Origin: Arundinibacter roseus
Lineage (GTDB): Bacteria; Bacteroidota; Bacteroidia; Cytophagales; Spirosomataceae
Assembly (NCBI RefSeq): GCF_004348825.1
Contig: NZ_SMJU01000012.1
Coordinates: 62,001 to 126,000, forward strand
Length of the DNA: 64,000 nt
Direction: 5' to 3'
Position numbers and translations under genes: made by a program. How positions within the stretch are numbered: position 1 is the first letter of the stretch; each line of letters starts with the position of its first letter. Of this stretch, positions 34,577 through 43,943 are shown piece by piece. Below the pieces are notes generated by a model that saw nothing but the letters and a program-made list of their open reading frames with translations, was not told the DNA's origin and ran no database searches.

Positions 34577-35578
34577 TCAGCACCCTTCGCCACTGATAAA
34601 AACCACCGTTCCGCGTTTTTCGTACGTGGCATCAATCGATTTACAAATCAGGTCGAGTTGGGTAAAAAGTGTGAGGCCGTTGAGGTCGGCTGTCAGGCGA
34701 CATTCGTTTGATTTTGGGTTTGAAATCACGAACTCAATGCCGTACAGCCGGGTGAGTTCGCCCAAAACCTGAGGCAGAGAAGCCTCCTGAAAAATCAGAT
34801 TTCCCGCTATTTCCCGAACTTCAATGACCGGAATCGGTGCTTCTACAATGCCCGGCACAATCGTATGCGTAGTGGCATTATAAACTGCCCGTTGATTCTG
34901 TGTAATGATGACGCCGTTGTGCTCCCGATTTGTGGTCGTTTCGAGCGCATACACCGATACTTTTCCGCTGCGTACAGAGACCTCCGTGGTCCTGGAATTG
35001 TGGTTTTGTCGAATGCGGAAACTCGTACCCAAAACTTCGGTCACCAGGTCATCGGTATGTACCACGAAGGGTTTGTTCTCGTCTCTTTTGACATCAAAAA
35101 AGGCTTCACCCGTCAGGTACACTTCCCGTCGGGTTTGGTTAAATGCTTTGTTATAAACCAGTTGGCTATTTTGCGAAAGGGTAACTTTTGTCCCATCGGG
35201 CAGTACCACTTCCTGTTCCGTCTGCAAGGTGTTCTTTACTTCAATACCCGATTGACTCACAACTTCCTGAGTAGCTTTTGGGAAAGTGGATAACGGTTTG
35301 TCCCAGCCCCAATACCATCCCGCACCAACCAACAAACATGCCGCTACGCCCGACAGCCAGGCCAAATGCAGCGGGCGTAAAAAGGTACGGGCAGGGAGGT
35401 TTTGCCGGATTTTCTGCCACATCCGTTTTTTGATCGCCTCTTTTTGTCGTTCGGGCAAATCAAGTTCCTGCTGATTGGCCGGACTTTCGTACCATTCCAG
35501 CAGCAAGTTTTCTTCCTGCTCGGTGGTTTCGCCTGCCAGGTAGCGTTTTAACAGTTGATTGAATTCCTGATGAGTCAT
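34577..35578 (-). CDS. FecR-family anti-sigma factor, locus A
   Basis: The 333-residue inner-membrane protein has an N-terminal cytosolic anti-sigma region (about 1-65, with LLKRYLAGETTEQEENLLLEWY). One membrane helix follows (about 69-90), then the periplasmic FecR domain (TEQEVVLPDGTKVTLSQNSQLVY, REVYLTGEAFFDVKRD, VLGTSFRIR) and a C-terminal DUF4974-type domain (LPQVLGELTRLYGIEFV). It should hold the adjacent ECF sigma factor and release it when the STN domain of the SusC transporter is occupied. It starts 16 bp after the sigma gene. The C-terminal domain resembles the STN fold, usual for Bacteroidota FecR proteins. Confidence 0.92.
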   Translation of the reverse strand: MTHQEFNQLLKRYLAGETTEQEENLLLEWYESPANQQELDLPERQKEAIKKRMWQKIRQNLPARTFLRPLHLAWLSGVAACLLVGAGWYWGWDKPLSTFPKATQEVVSQSGIEVKNTLQTEQEVVLPDGTKVTLSQNSQLVYNKAFNQTRREVYLTGEAFFDVKRDENKPFVVHTDDLVTEVLGTSFRIRQNHNSRTTEVSVRSGKVSVYALETTTNREHNGVIITQNQRAVYNATTHTIVPGIVEAPIPVIEVREIAGNLIFQEASLPQVLGELTRLYGIEFVISNPKSNECRLTADLNGLTLFTQLDLICKSIDATYEKRGTVVFISGEGC

Positions 35579-35594
35579 GAGTATTCTGCGCTGA

Positions 35595-36152
35595 CTAGTT
35601 GTCTGAATGGAAATCTTTGAGGTTTTCTTTCAGAAACCGTAAAGATTTTGTGATATGGTATTCCACGGCTTTTTCGCTGAGGTTAAGACCCACAGCAATC
35701 TCTTTCACGGACTGATTTTCGAAGCGGCTGCGTTTAAAAATTTCCGCACTTTTTTCAGGCAATCGATTCAGGACTTTCTCTACGACGTTGGTCAAATCCG
35801 TATAATTCACGATATCCTCAGTTGCGTAATGTTGATGGATTTCCTGAAAAATGATGTATTCCTGGTACTTGCGGTAGCTGATTTGCGATTTGATGTAGTC
35901 GTACACCTGATTTTTGACGGCGATCGTGAGGTACAGGCCCAAATGCCGGATTTGTACGTCGGCGCGGCGGCTCCAAAGTTTTAGAAATACTTCCTGAACC
36001 AGCTCTTCGGCTTCTTCGCGAATGCCGGTTTGATGGTACGCAACGCTGTACAACTTGTACCAGTAGCGACGATAAATTTCTTCGAAGGCATTTCTTTTGC
36101 CTTCTCTCAGAAGTACCACCAGCCGTTCGTCGTCGAGTTGTTTCAAAATCAT
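35595..36152 (-). CDS. ECF RNA polymerase sigma factor, locus A
   Basis: The 185-residue protein has sigma-70 region 2 (AFEEIYRRYWYKLYSVAYHQTGIREEAEELVQEVFLKLWSRR) and region 4 (LNRLPEKSAEIFKRSRFENQSVKEIAVGLNLSEKAVEYHITKSLRFLKE). The length and the pairing with fecR fit the Bacteroidota FecI-like expansion family. It is predicted to activate transcription of the following SusC/SusD operon upon release from FecR. It is the first gene of the locus; no canonical -33/-7 pair is visible in the 181 bp upstream. Confidence 0.93.
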   Translation of the reverse strand: MILKQLDDERLVVLLREGKRNAFEEIYRRYWYKLYSVAYHQTGIREEAEELVQEVFLKLWSRRADVQIRHLGLYLTIAVKNQVYDYIKSQISYRKYQEYIIFQEIHQHYATEDIVNYTDLTNVVEKVLNRLPEKSAEIFKRSRFENQSVKEIAVGLNLSEKAVEYHITKSLRFLKENLKDFHSDN

Positions 36153-36333
36153 TGTGCTACGAATAAAGAACCTCGTTGACAGTATAGTAGAACAACGGAG
36201 CTTTATCCCTAAATAATTTTAAAAAATAGTTGAATTATTTTATTTGGATGCGATTTGGGAAGGGAAGTCGTTGGTGAAAAAACAGCGGCTACGGCTTAAT
36301 TGTTGGTTAAAAACACCAACAATGGCTGATGAT

Positions 36334-37449
36334 CTATTTTTGTGTTGTAGGCCGTGTACTTTTTTGGAGAAAAATTTCTGCTTTTTTGGCAATGAACGGA
36401 TTGGAATGTTGCCTAAGTTGTTCAACGGCAGTGCGTGTTTCCGAATCAAAAATGGCATGATGCGCCCAAAGATCAAGCAGAGTAGTCAGGCTTTCGCCTG
36501 TAAACGAAGAAAGGTTTTTGCGCAGCAATTGCACAACTTCCGGTTGTAGCGCAGGTGCTTCCTGTAATTTTTGTAGCAGTAGTTTTTTTAAACTGTACGA
36601 TGCCGGAAAGATTTTTTTTGTGAATTCCAGTTGCAGTGTTTTGTCTGTTAAATCCCTGGAATTCAGTGACTTAATTGCACGCTCGGCTAGCGTAAATTCC
36701 TTTTCAGAAATGTACGTTAGCAGGGTTTGGCGAAGAGTCGCATCGGGCGTTATGAAGCCGTTGATATGATTTAGAGCCCACAGTTTATCCTGCATGTCGG
36801 GACTTTCGAGTAGCAGCTGTACCAAAGCGGGCGTGAGCGCTTTTTCTGTTAATTGCTGTACGTGTTGTTGCGAACTGCCGTACGTTATGTTCCATAGTTT
36901 ATAGGTTGTAAAAGCCGCACCTTCCACTACATATTCAAGTACGTTGGCCGAGGTAGCCCCAGAAACGGCATCCACTTTGTCGTAGGTAGAGTCGGCCTGA
37001 GGGACAATCTCGTTGTAATGAAAACTCCCAAGCGGAGAAAATTGGTCTGTCAATAAAGCATGCAATTGTTCGTATTCTTCCGCCGTGAATGGCTCGTGGT
37101 CGTACTTGCTGAGAAATTCTTTTTCGGGCAACTCAAACCCTAAATACCTTCCTGTTGGATTCCAGTGTATAGTTACATCAAGTGGTCTGCACTTGTTGTC
37201 GAAACAAACACCCGTACGGATTGGCCGGGTGTAGCGCAGGGGATAGCCTTCGGCAGAAATTTGCTGCCATAGCGTGTCGTTGGCAATGTCATCTTTAAAA
37301 TCCAGAATAAAATAACGGGTATCTGCCACCGGAGCCACGAGGGTAGGCACACCAAAATACTGTATTTTCCCGGAAGGATTATTCCCGGAAAAATACAGTA
37401 TTCCTAAAAAGATAAACAGACTTTTCTGAACCAGATTTTTTAGTTTCAT
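36334..37449 (-). CDS. Exported protein with FMN-attachment-type DxxSGAT motif and alpha-helical repeats
   Basis: The 371-residue protein has an N-terminal signal/anchor (about 8-22). The N-terminal half contains VDAVSGATSANVLEYVVEGAAF; Asp160-Ala-Val-Ser-Gly-Ala-Thr166 fits the DxxSGAT sequence on which ApbE links FMN to threonine in FMN-binding-domain proteins such as NqrC and RnfG. The C-terminal half (about 195-365) is helical and looks HEAT-like (PDMQDKLWALNHINGF, LAERAIKSLNSRDL, SNPFIAKKAEIFLQ). No apbE is in the window. It is the last gene of locus B, 18 bp after a FAD oxidoreductase, so an electron-transfer partnership is plausible. Flavinylation is predicted from the motif only. Confidence 0.6.
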   Translation of the reverse strand: MKLKNLVQKSLFIFLGILYFSGNNPSGKIQYFGVPTLVAPVADTRYFILDFKDDIANDTLWQQISAEGYPLRYTRPIRTGVCFDNKCRPLDVTIHWNPTGRYLGFELPEKEFLSKYDHEPFTAEEYEQLHALLTDQFSPLGSFHYNEIVPQADSTYDKVDAVSGATSANVLEYVVEGAAFTTYKLWNITYGSSQQHVQQLTEKALTPALVQLLLESPDMQDKLWALNHINGFITPDATLRQTLLTYISEKEFTLAERAIKSLNSRDLTDKTLQLEFTKKIFPASYSLKKLLLQKLQEAPALQPEVVQLLRKNLSSFTGESLTTLLDLWAHHAIFDSETRTAVEQLRQHSNPFIAKKAEIFLQKSTRPTTQK

Positions 37450-37467
37450 ACTTTATCTTTCATTGCC

Positions 37468-38850
37468 TCAGGCGAGTGGCGGCACAATGCCTCCGTGGGC
37501 CTCAATCAGCTGCCGAAGCTCCTGAAACGGTACTTCCAGCGGGGTGGTTTTGTGCGTATGCGCCAGCACCGCCGCCGCCGCCGCTGCCTGTCCCATACCC
37601 ATCGACGATGCCTGTACCCGAAGCGCCGAATTGGCCAGTCGGTCGCTGCTGATGCAGCGTCCGGCAACGATCAGATTGCGGCTATTTTTAGGTACTAAGG
37701 CCCGTAGCGGTACCGTAGGAACAATGCCCTCGTTGAGATGTTTGGGTATAATTCCCTTTTCATCGTGTAAATCAATGGGGTAGTAGGAATACGAAACGGC
37801 GTCGTCAAAGTGTTTTCCTGTCACGTAATCTTCGTGCGTCACTTCATAGTGTCCCGCAATGCGGTAGGTTTCCCGAACGGCTGTTTCAGGCTGCATATCC
37901 AGCAGTTTTGTTTTTTCAAGTCCGGGCAATGTCCGCAAAAACCGCAGCGTTCGCAGCAGGGATGCCCGCCCTTTCAGATTGGCGAGCGTATGCAATTCTG
38001 AGGTGGTAGAGTCGGCACCAAGCACGTGGCTGATGTTGTCGCCCTGACTTTTAAGCAGTCCGACAATGTTATTCCGAAACTCGGTATTATCCAGATTCCC
38101 CTTCTTTATTTCTTCCTGATAGCGGGTTCTGAGCAGGTTCAGATCCAGCTTGTCAAAGTCGTAGCCGCCGAGCTCAAACATCAGGGAGCCGGGCTGCACT
38201 TCTTCGCCTCGTTTGAGTTCAAAACCTGCGAGGGAAGTAACGTAAGCATTTCCGGTACAATCAATTAGTTGGTTACAAATTATCTCCGTCGAAATCCCTT
38301 TTCCAATAGTTTCTACGGTCCAGGAATTATTTTTAAAAGTAATTTTTGTCGGTGTTTCATAAAATCGAATGTGCACACCTGCTTCGATGCACTTTTCTTC
38401 GATAATCAGGGAGTACAGCGGGCCGTTGAGGCGCACCTGATGCCGTGGGTGATTTTTGCCATGAGGAATCGAAAAGTTGGGCAGCGTGTCGTCGTTGAGG
38501 GCCACGGCTTCCTGCACAAGTTCCCAGCCGATTCCCGAAATAACCTGCTGCCCCCAGGCAAAAAAGATACCTGGGTAAGCCACACCGCCCGTAGTGGTAG
38601 TGCCGCCCAGCTGACTATTGTTTTCGAGCAAAATAGTTTTTTTTCCGGCTCTTCCGGCCTGAATCGCCGCCACTACGCCCGCGGTGCCGCCGCCAACCAC
38701 CAGAATATCCGTTTTGAGCGTCTGTTTTTTTATGGAATGCGAGTCGTTAATCCGAATCGTTTTTTCTTTTACCAAAAAATCAGCGGAGCTAATGCCAAAG
38801 GAGAACATTCCCAAAGAAGCAAGCGCCGATCGTCTCTGTATTTTTTTCAT
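37468..38850 (-). CDS. Exported FAD-dependent oxidoreductase, locus B
   Basis: The 460-residue protein begins with a twin-arginine-like sequence (MKKIQRRSALASLGMFSFG), so folded export with FAD bound is likely. The FAD-binding motif DILVVGGGTAGVVAAIQAGRAGKKTILLE is intact and matches the GxGxxG form better than the locus A paralogues. GGTTTTGGVAYPG and the C-terminal NLIVAGRCISSDRLANSALRVQASSMGMGQAAAAAA are FAD_oxidored features. It is shorter than the locus A copies and has no extra C-terminal domain. It lies 15 bp after susD and 18 bp before the DxxSGAT protein. The substrate is presumably the glycan imported by this locus; the reaction is unknown. Confidence 0.85.
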   Translation of the reverse strand: MKKIQRRSALASLGMFSFGISSADFLVKEKTIRINDSHSIKKQTLKTDILVVGGGTAGVVAAIQAGRAGKKTILLENNSQLGGTTTTGGVAYPGIFFAWGQQVISGIGWELVQEAVALNDDTLPNFSIPHGKNHPRHQVRLNGPLYSLIIEEKCIEAGVHIRFYETPTKITFKNNSWTVETIGKGISTEIICNQLIDCTGNAYVTSLAGFELKRGEEVQPGSLMFELGGYDFDKLDLNLLRTRYQEEIKKGNLDNTEFRNNIVGLLKSQGDNISHVLGADSTTSELHTLANLKGRASLLRTLRFLRTLPGLEKTKLLDMQPETAVRETYRIAGHYEVTHEDYVTGKHFDDAVSYSYYPIDLHDEKGIIPKHLNEGIVPTVPLRALVPKNSRNLIVAGRCISSDRLANSALRVQASSMGMGQAAAAAAVLAHTHKTTPLEVPFQELRQLIEAHGGIVPPLA

Positions 38851-38865
38851 AAGAATTCAATAAAA

Positions 38866-40341
38866 TTAATAGCCTGGATTTTGATCAGTGGCGGGATTCA
38901 GCGCTCTGTTAAAGTTAAGTTCGGAAACCGGAATCGGCCAAAGCAAGTGCTTATCGGCTACATCAACGCCTTTATTCTTTTTAACAAATTCTTTGACTTT
39001 ATTGATCCGTTTGAGGTCCAGCCAACGCTTGCCGAGGTACAAAAACTCATAGGCGCGCTCCTGAATGATTAGATCCAGGAAGGTTTCGGTGGTGTAGTCG
39101 GCCAGTTCATAATCTACCTCCGAGGGACTACCGGGCAATTGTCCGTACGCCCGGCGATGTACCTGATTGAGTGCTTCTAGTGCCTCGGCCGTTGGGGCAT
39201 TGGCGGCCCGAGTAGCGGCTTCGGCAAAGAGCAAAAGGGCATCGTTGTAGCCATATACCGGATCGTCGTTGCCTGCGCCCTGTTGGCTAATTGCCTGATT
39301 ATCGGCAAATTTGGCGCTTATGAGGGTGTTAGGACCTAGTCCGATATTAACCTTTTGCCAAAGATCTTTGCGTAAATCTCCTTCGGGCCAGTTTTTGTAA
39401 AAAGGCTCAGTCGTGAAGCCGTACACCACATAGGCCCCGCCAAAATTAAAGAGATTGGTGCTCGGATGATTGGTAATCCAAAGCATATAATTACCCTGAT
39501 TTACCTGGCGGGTATATTTGAGATAAAAGATTTCTTCGGTCGTTGAAACGAGCTCCGGCCCAAAAACATCGGTTTGAAAATCCTGAACGGACTGCACCGG
39601 AACCAGCGAAAAACGGTTACTTTTTATCACCTCGTCGGCTTTGGTTTTTGCCTCTTCGTAGCGCCCAAGCGTCAAAAGTACTTCCGCCAGCATGGTTTTG
39701 GCCGCCCATCGAGTAGGTCGTCCCACGTTTGCGGCACGGTCAGGCAGGTTCATTTCGGCTTCTTTCAGATCAGCTTCAATCAGCGCATACACCTCCTCAG
39801 GAGTGCTTTTACGGAGATCGTTTTCGGTCATGTTTTCCTCCGTCCGAAGCGGAACGCCCGCCCAGTTTCGCACCAGTTGAAAGTAATTGAAAGCGCGCAT
39901 AAATTTAGCTTCACCAACATGTTTTGCAATATCTTCCTGACTGATCGACGTACCGTTTGGCGCATTTCTAATCACGAGATTGGCATTTCGGATGCTCAGG
40001 TAAAAGTTGTTCCAAAGACCCTGCACCCGGCTGATATTCGCATCGTTAAGTCCCTGTTGCTCATGTAGTGGTGCCCAGCTTCCACGTCCGTAGGCATAGT
40101 CGGCCTGGCATTCAAGGGAGGTTTCGTAGACGGTGTAATTGGTGGCGCGCAAGGGCGAATAAATCGCATTCACAGCTGCTTCGACCTCGTCAGAGGTGTT
40201 AAAGAAATTTTCCACCACAATGAACTTTGGTTTCTCAACCAGTGCTTCTTCGCAGGAAGCCAGCCCGAGCAGCAGTGAAGCCGCCGCTATTTTCAGGCTG
40301 ATTTTTCCTATTTTTTCAAAATCTATTTTATAATATCTCAT
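38866..40341 (-). CDS. SusD/RagB-family outer-membrane lipoprotein, locus B
   Basis: The 491-residue protein has a lipoprotein signal (SLLLGLASC, Cys30). SusD-type features follow: DEVEAAVNAIYSPLR, VGEAKFMRAFNYFQLVRNWAGVPLR, RWAAKTMLAEVLLTLGRYEEA, and a C-terminal RAYEFLYLGKRWLDLKRINKV ending NPATDQNPGY. It should cap the locus B SusC transporter and bind its glycan. It follows susC after 38 bp. There is no additional surface glycan-binding protein gene in this locus. Confidence 0.93.
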   Translation of the reverse strand: MRYYKIDFEKIGKISLKIAAASLLLGLASCEEALVEKPKFIVVENFFNTSDEVEAAVNAIYSPLRATNYTVYETSLECQADYAYGRGSWAPLHEQQGLNDANISRVQGLWNNFYLSIRNANLVIRNAPNGTSISQEDIAKHVGEAKFMRAFNYFQLVRNWAGVPLRTEENMTENDLRKSTPEEVYALIEADLKEAEMNLPDRAANVGRPTRWAAKTMLAEVLLTLGRYEEAKTKADEVIKSNRFSLVPVQSVQDFQTDVFGPELVSTTEEIFYLKYTRQVNQGNYMLWITNHPSTNLFNFGGAYVVYGFTTEPFYKNWPEGDLRKDLWQKVNIGLGPNTLISAKFADNQAISQQGAGNDDPVYGYNDALLLFAEAATRAANAPTAEALEALNQVHRRAYGQLPGSPSEVDYELADYTTETFLDLIIQERAYEFLYLGKRWLDLKRINKVKEFVKKNKGVDVADKHLLWPIPVSELNFNRALNPATDQNPGY

Positions 40342-40379
40342 CGCTTTTCCTGATTAAAATTGATTGTTTGAACCTACCC

Positions 40380-43300
40380 TCAAAATCCCACCCGAATACC
40401 GGCCGTCACGGACTTTGCCGTCGGGTAGCTGTTGTGGTCAATGCCCTGTGAGGTTGAGTTGCCGCCACCGCGGGAGTTCACTTCCGGGTCCCACCACGAA
40501 TAGCTTGTGAAAGTCAGCAGATTTTGCCCACTGACATACAGTTGCAGGTTGCGCATCCAGCCAATGCCCCATTTGCTCACGGGAGCATTGTAGGCCAACT
40601 GAATATTTCTGAACCTCAGGTAAGAGCCATCCTCTATAAAACGATCCGAAATCCGTGAGTTGGTGTTGCGGCTGATGATCGGGTACTTTGCATTCGGATT
40701 TTCAGGAGTCCAGCTATTTAGAAGCACGTCGCGGGTCATGTTCAGGCCAAAGCCGTGGTCGATTGTGTTGATAATGGAGCTGACGTTGAAAAGGTCGTTG
40801 CCCTGCACGCCCTGAATAAAGAGCGAAAGATCAAAGTTTTTGTAGGACATTGTGGAATTGATTCCGTAGATAAAATCCGGGTTTGGATCCCCGATGAATG
40901 TTTTATCATTTTGGTTAATCGTCCCGTTTCCGTCTAAATCTTTGTATTTGATGCGCCCTTGCTCGGTATAGCCATCTTCTACATAGCCCCAAAAACTTCC
41001 AATCGGGTGTCCTTCGCGCAGAATGTTGGATGCATCGTTCACAACGACTACATTCACAGAACCACCCAGAATATCATTTCCATCATACAGTGTAACTACT
41101 TTGTTGCGATTGATGGCAAAATTTGCGTTCAGGTCCCACTTAAATTCGCCCGTAAAAATTCGTCCGTTCAGGCCCAATTCCAGTCCTTTGTTTTGTACTG
41201 CACCGATATTCTGAATGGTAGAAGTAAAACCCAAAGATGCAGGAAGCACAACTGTACTGAGCAGGTCACGGGTATTTTTGATGTAATAATCTGCCGTAAA
41301 CAGAAGGCGATTATTGAGTATTCCGACATCCAAACCAATGTCTGTTTGGGCAGTAGTTTCCCAGCGCAGGTTACCGGGCAGACGAGTGCCAGGCGTGAAG
41401 GTAGTATACATGGCATCGTCAAAAACGGTACGACCAGAGTTCAACTCGTTCAGCGTGGCATAGGCATTTATGGCCTGACTGCCCGTTAAGCCCCAACTTG
41501 CCCGAAGTTTCAACTCCGAAATAGACGTACTGTTTTTCAGAAATTCTTCATTGGAAATTTTCCAGGCAACGGCCGCCGAGGGAAAGTACCCCCATTTATT
41601 ACCCTCGCTGTACCGCGAAGATCCATCGCGACGGATACTTGCCGTGACGAGATATTTGTCGTTGTAGCTATAATTTAGTCGGGAGAGGTACGAAATCAAC
41701 ACGGATTTGGAATAGCCTGATGACGGTATACCGGGCGTAATTGCTGAGCCCAAATCGGAGGTTTCGGTGATGTCACTCAAAAACCCGTTGCCGCTTCCAC
41801 CCAGAGTGCGGGTCAGGAAATCCTGATAGGTTACACCCGCAACAAAGGCAATGGAATGTACACCGGCGATTGTTTTGTTGTAACTAATGGTGTTCTCATT
41901 GAGCAGGCTTGTAAACTGATAGCTGCTTACACTTGCCCGGCCGGGTGAATTGAAAAAGTTACGTGTGGTATAGTTGTCGGTTCGGTCATCAGCATTTTCG
42001 ATTCCGCCCGCAATTTTGATTGTGATATCCGGAATTGGATTAAAAATCAGCGCCGCATTAGACAAAATCCGGTTGGCGTTGATCTGTGTCGTTTGTTCAT
42101 TGATAAAATTCAGCGGGTTAATCAGGTCCGTGGCCACAAAAGGATACGCAATGGCAAGTACACGGTAGCTGCCGTCTTCGTTGTAGGGAGTGAGCGTGGG
42201 CGGTGCCGAAATAGCCGCCGAAATCATAGAATTTCCCCGCGAACCACCCTCGCTATCCCGACGGTCGGTCCGAAGTTTGGAAAGCGTAGAGCTAAAATTC
42301 AGGCTAAATTTGTTGCTGATTTTATGATTTATATTGGTTCGGAGCGAAAACCGGTTGTAATCACTTCCTTTAATAATTCCTTCCTGACCAAAATAGCTTC
42401 CCGACACCGAAAATTGTGTTTTGTCATTTCCGCCGCTGATGTTCAGGGCGGTGGTTTTCATAGGCGCTTTTCTAAACACCAAATCCTGCCAATCGTAGCC
42501 GTCCCCAAATCCGTTGACTTGATCCTGAGTAAAATACGGAGCGAGTCGGTCGTTTTGCGCCTGTTGGTTGTAAAAAGTTGCGTATTCGCGGCCATTCATC
42601 AAATCCAGTTTTTTGCGTAGGGTTTGAACGCTGTAACTGGTTTCAAAATCAACTTTGGTTGTGCCGCTTTTGCCTTGCTTGGTCGTAATAATTACAACGC
42701 CATTTGCGCCTCTTGATCCATAGATGGCCGTTGCCGAAGCATCCTTCAAAACCTCGATACTCTCAATATCTGCATTGTTCAGAACCGTTGGATTGCTGCC
42801 AAAAATCGGGAAACCATCCACCACGTAGAGCGGTTCGTTGCTGCCCTGAATGGAGTTTGTCCCCCGAATCCGGACGCTGATTGCGCCACCCGGGGCACCC
42901 GAATTTTGTGTAACCTGAACCCCGGCTGCCCGGCCCGTGAGCGACTGCAAGGCATTGGCCGTTGGGAACTGATTGATTTCGTCGGACTTAACTTGTGACA
43001 CGGAACCCGTCAAATCGCTTTTTTTTACGGTTCCATAGCCCACTACCACCACTTCATTGAGGGCAGTACTTTCGGGCGACAGCGAAACGGCAAGGTTCGA
43101 TTGGCTGCCGACGACTACCTCCCGGCTGCTGTACCCAACAAAACTGAAAACTAAGGTTGTTGTCGTCGCAGTATTTTCAGGAATGGTAAGCGTAAACTCC
43201 CCGTTTGCGTTTGTGGTTGTGCCGCGGGATGTTCCTTTGATTACGACACTTACACCGGGCAAACCGGCGTTGGTTTCATCGGTTACTTTTCCGGTCAGGG

Positions 43301-43721
43301 TGCGGTCTAGCGGAGCGGGAAGCGAGCGAGGCGCCAATTCCTGTACAGCTGATGAAGTTGGCTTTGGTGATAAAATAATCTGCTGACCCACTACCTCATA
43401 CGTTAGTGATAAGGGCTGTGTAATTTTATTCAAAATTACTTCCAATGGTTCATTGGTACAGACGAGCGTCACCTTTTGATCGGTGGGTATCAGCCGTGGC
43501 CGATACGCAAACCGAACGTTGGTTTTCTTCTCAATGACGGACAATGCCTGTCGGACATCCTGATTTTCAATGGTCAGGCTCAGGCGCTTTTGCAGCAACT
43601 CCTGAGCCGATGCATCGTGAGCCACGGTAACACCCGTAAAAATCACTGCCATAAGGCATTGCATCAGTGAAATTCTCATAAGGTGGTAAAAGAGTAGTTT
43701 GAAACGTACCGAATTTTTCAT
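40380..43721 (-). CDS. SusC/RagA-family TonB-dependent transporter with STN domain, locus B
   Basis: The 1113-residue outer-membrane protein has a signal peptide ending near residue 40 (HDASAQE). An STN domain follows (about 45-120; VRQALSVIEKKTNVRFAYRP), then a CarboxypepD-like domain (LTGKVTDETNAGLPGVSVVIKG), a SusC plug (LNEVVVVGYGTVKKSDLTGSV; ATAIYGSRGANGVVIITTKQG) and a barrel ending GIRVGF. I use the ATG at 43721; an ATG at 43760 would add 13 polar residues before the signal sequence. The STN domain fits the fecR and sigma genes upstream. Substrate unknown. Confidence 0.94.
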   Translation of the reverse strand: MKNSVRFKLLFYHLMRISLMQCLMAVIFTGVTVAHDASAQELLQKRLSLTIENQDVRQALSVIEKKTNVRFAYRPRLIPTDQKVTLVCTNEPLEVILNKITQPLSLTYEVVGQQIILSPKPTSSAVQELAPRSLPAPLDRTLTGKVTDETNAGLPGVSVVIKGTSRGTTTNANGEFTLTIPENTATTTTLVFSFVGYSSREVVVGSQSNLAVSLSPESTALNEVVVVGYGTVKKSDLTGSVSQVKSDEINQFPTANALQSLTGRAAGVQVTQNSGAPGGAISVRIRGTNSIQGSNEPLYVVDGFPIFGSNPTVLNNADIESIEVLKDASATAIYGSRGANGVVIITTKQGKSGTTKVDFETSYSVQTLRKKLDLMNGREYATFYNQQAQNDRLAPYFTQDQVNGFGDGYDWQDLVFRKAPMKTTALNISGGNDKTQFSVSGSYFGQEGIIKGSDYNRFSLRTNINHKISNKFSLNFSSTLSKLRTDRRDSEGGSRGNSMISAAISAPPTLTPYNEDGSYRVLAIAYPFVATDLINPLNFINEQTTQINANRILSNAALIFNPIPDITIKIAGGIENADDRTDNYTTRNFFNSPGRASVSSYQFTSLLNENTISYNKTIAGVHSIAFVAGVTYQDFLTRTLGGSGNGFLSDITETSDLGSAITPGIPSSGYSKSVLISYLSRLNYSYNDKYLVTASIRRDGSSRYSEGNKWGYFPSAAVAWKISNEEFLKNSTSISELKLRASWGLTGSQAINAYATLNELNSGRTVFDDAMYTTFTPGTRLPGNLRWETTAQTDIGLDVGILNNRLLFTADYYIKNTRDLLSTVVLPASLGFTSTIQNIGAVQNKGLELGLNGRIFTGEFKWDLNANFAINRNKVVTLYDGNDILGGSVNVVVVNDASNILREGHPIGSFWGYVEDGYTEQGRIKYKDLDGNGTINQNDKTFIGDPNPDFIYGINSTMSYKNFDLSLFIQGVQGNDLFNVSSIINTIDHGFGLNMTRDVLLNSWTPENPNAKYPIISRNTNSRISDRFIEDGSYLRFRNIQLAYNAPVSKWGIGWMRNLQLYVSGQNLLTFTSYSWWDPEVNSRGGGNSTSQGIDHNSYPTAKSVTAGIRVGF

Positions 43722-43821
43722 TAGGTTTGGTTGTTTTTGTGAATTGATTGGCAAAAACACCTCCGAACACGCCTGGAAACGGGCGATGGATGATTTGGAA
43801 GATCTAACCGGAGGAAGTCGG

Positions 43822-43858
43822 GCATCAGCAGTGTTGCGAGCATTGCTGATGCTTTTTT
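43822..43858 (+). terminator. Plus-strand-oriented hairpin with T-tract between fecR and susC (locus B)
   Basis: A perfect 9-bp stem (GCATCAGCA / TGCTGATGC) with a 13-base loop is followed by six T residues on the plus strand. The flanking genes are on the minus strand. It is the counterpart of the locus A element at 34502-34537. Confidence 0.6.
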
Positions 43859-43943
43859 AGTGCCCGAAGGGCGGATCAGGCTGTTTTTTCATATAAAAAT
43901 TTGTCAGGTTAAATAGGTAGGAATATTTTATTCAGTAAAAGAT

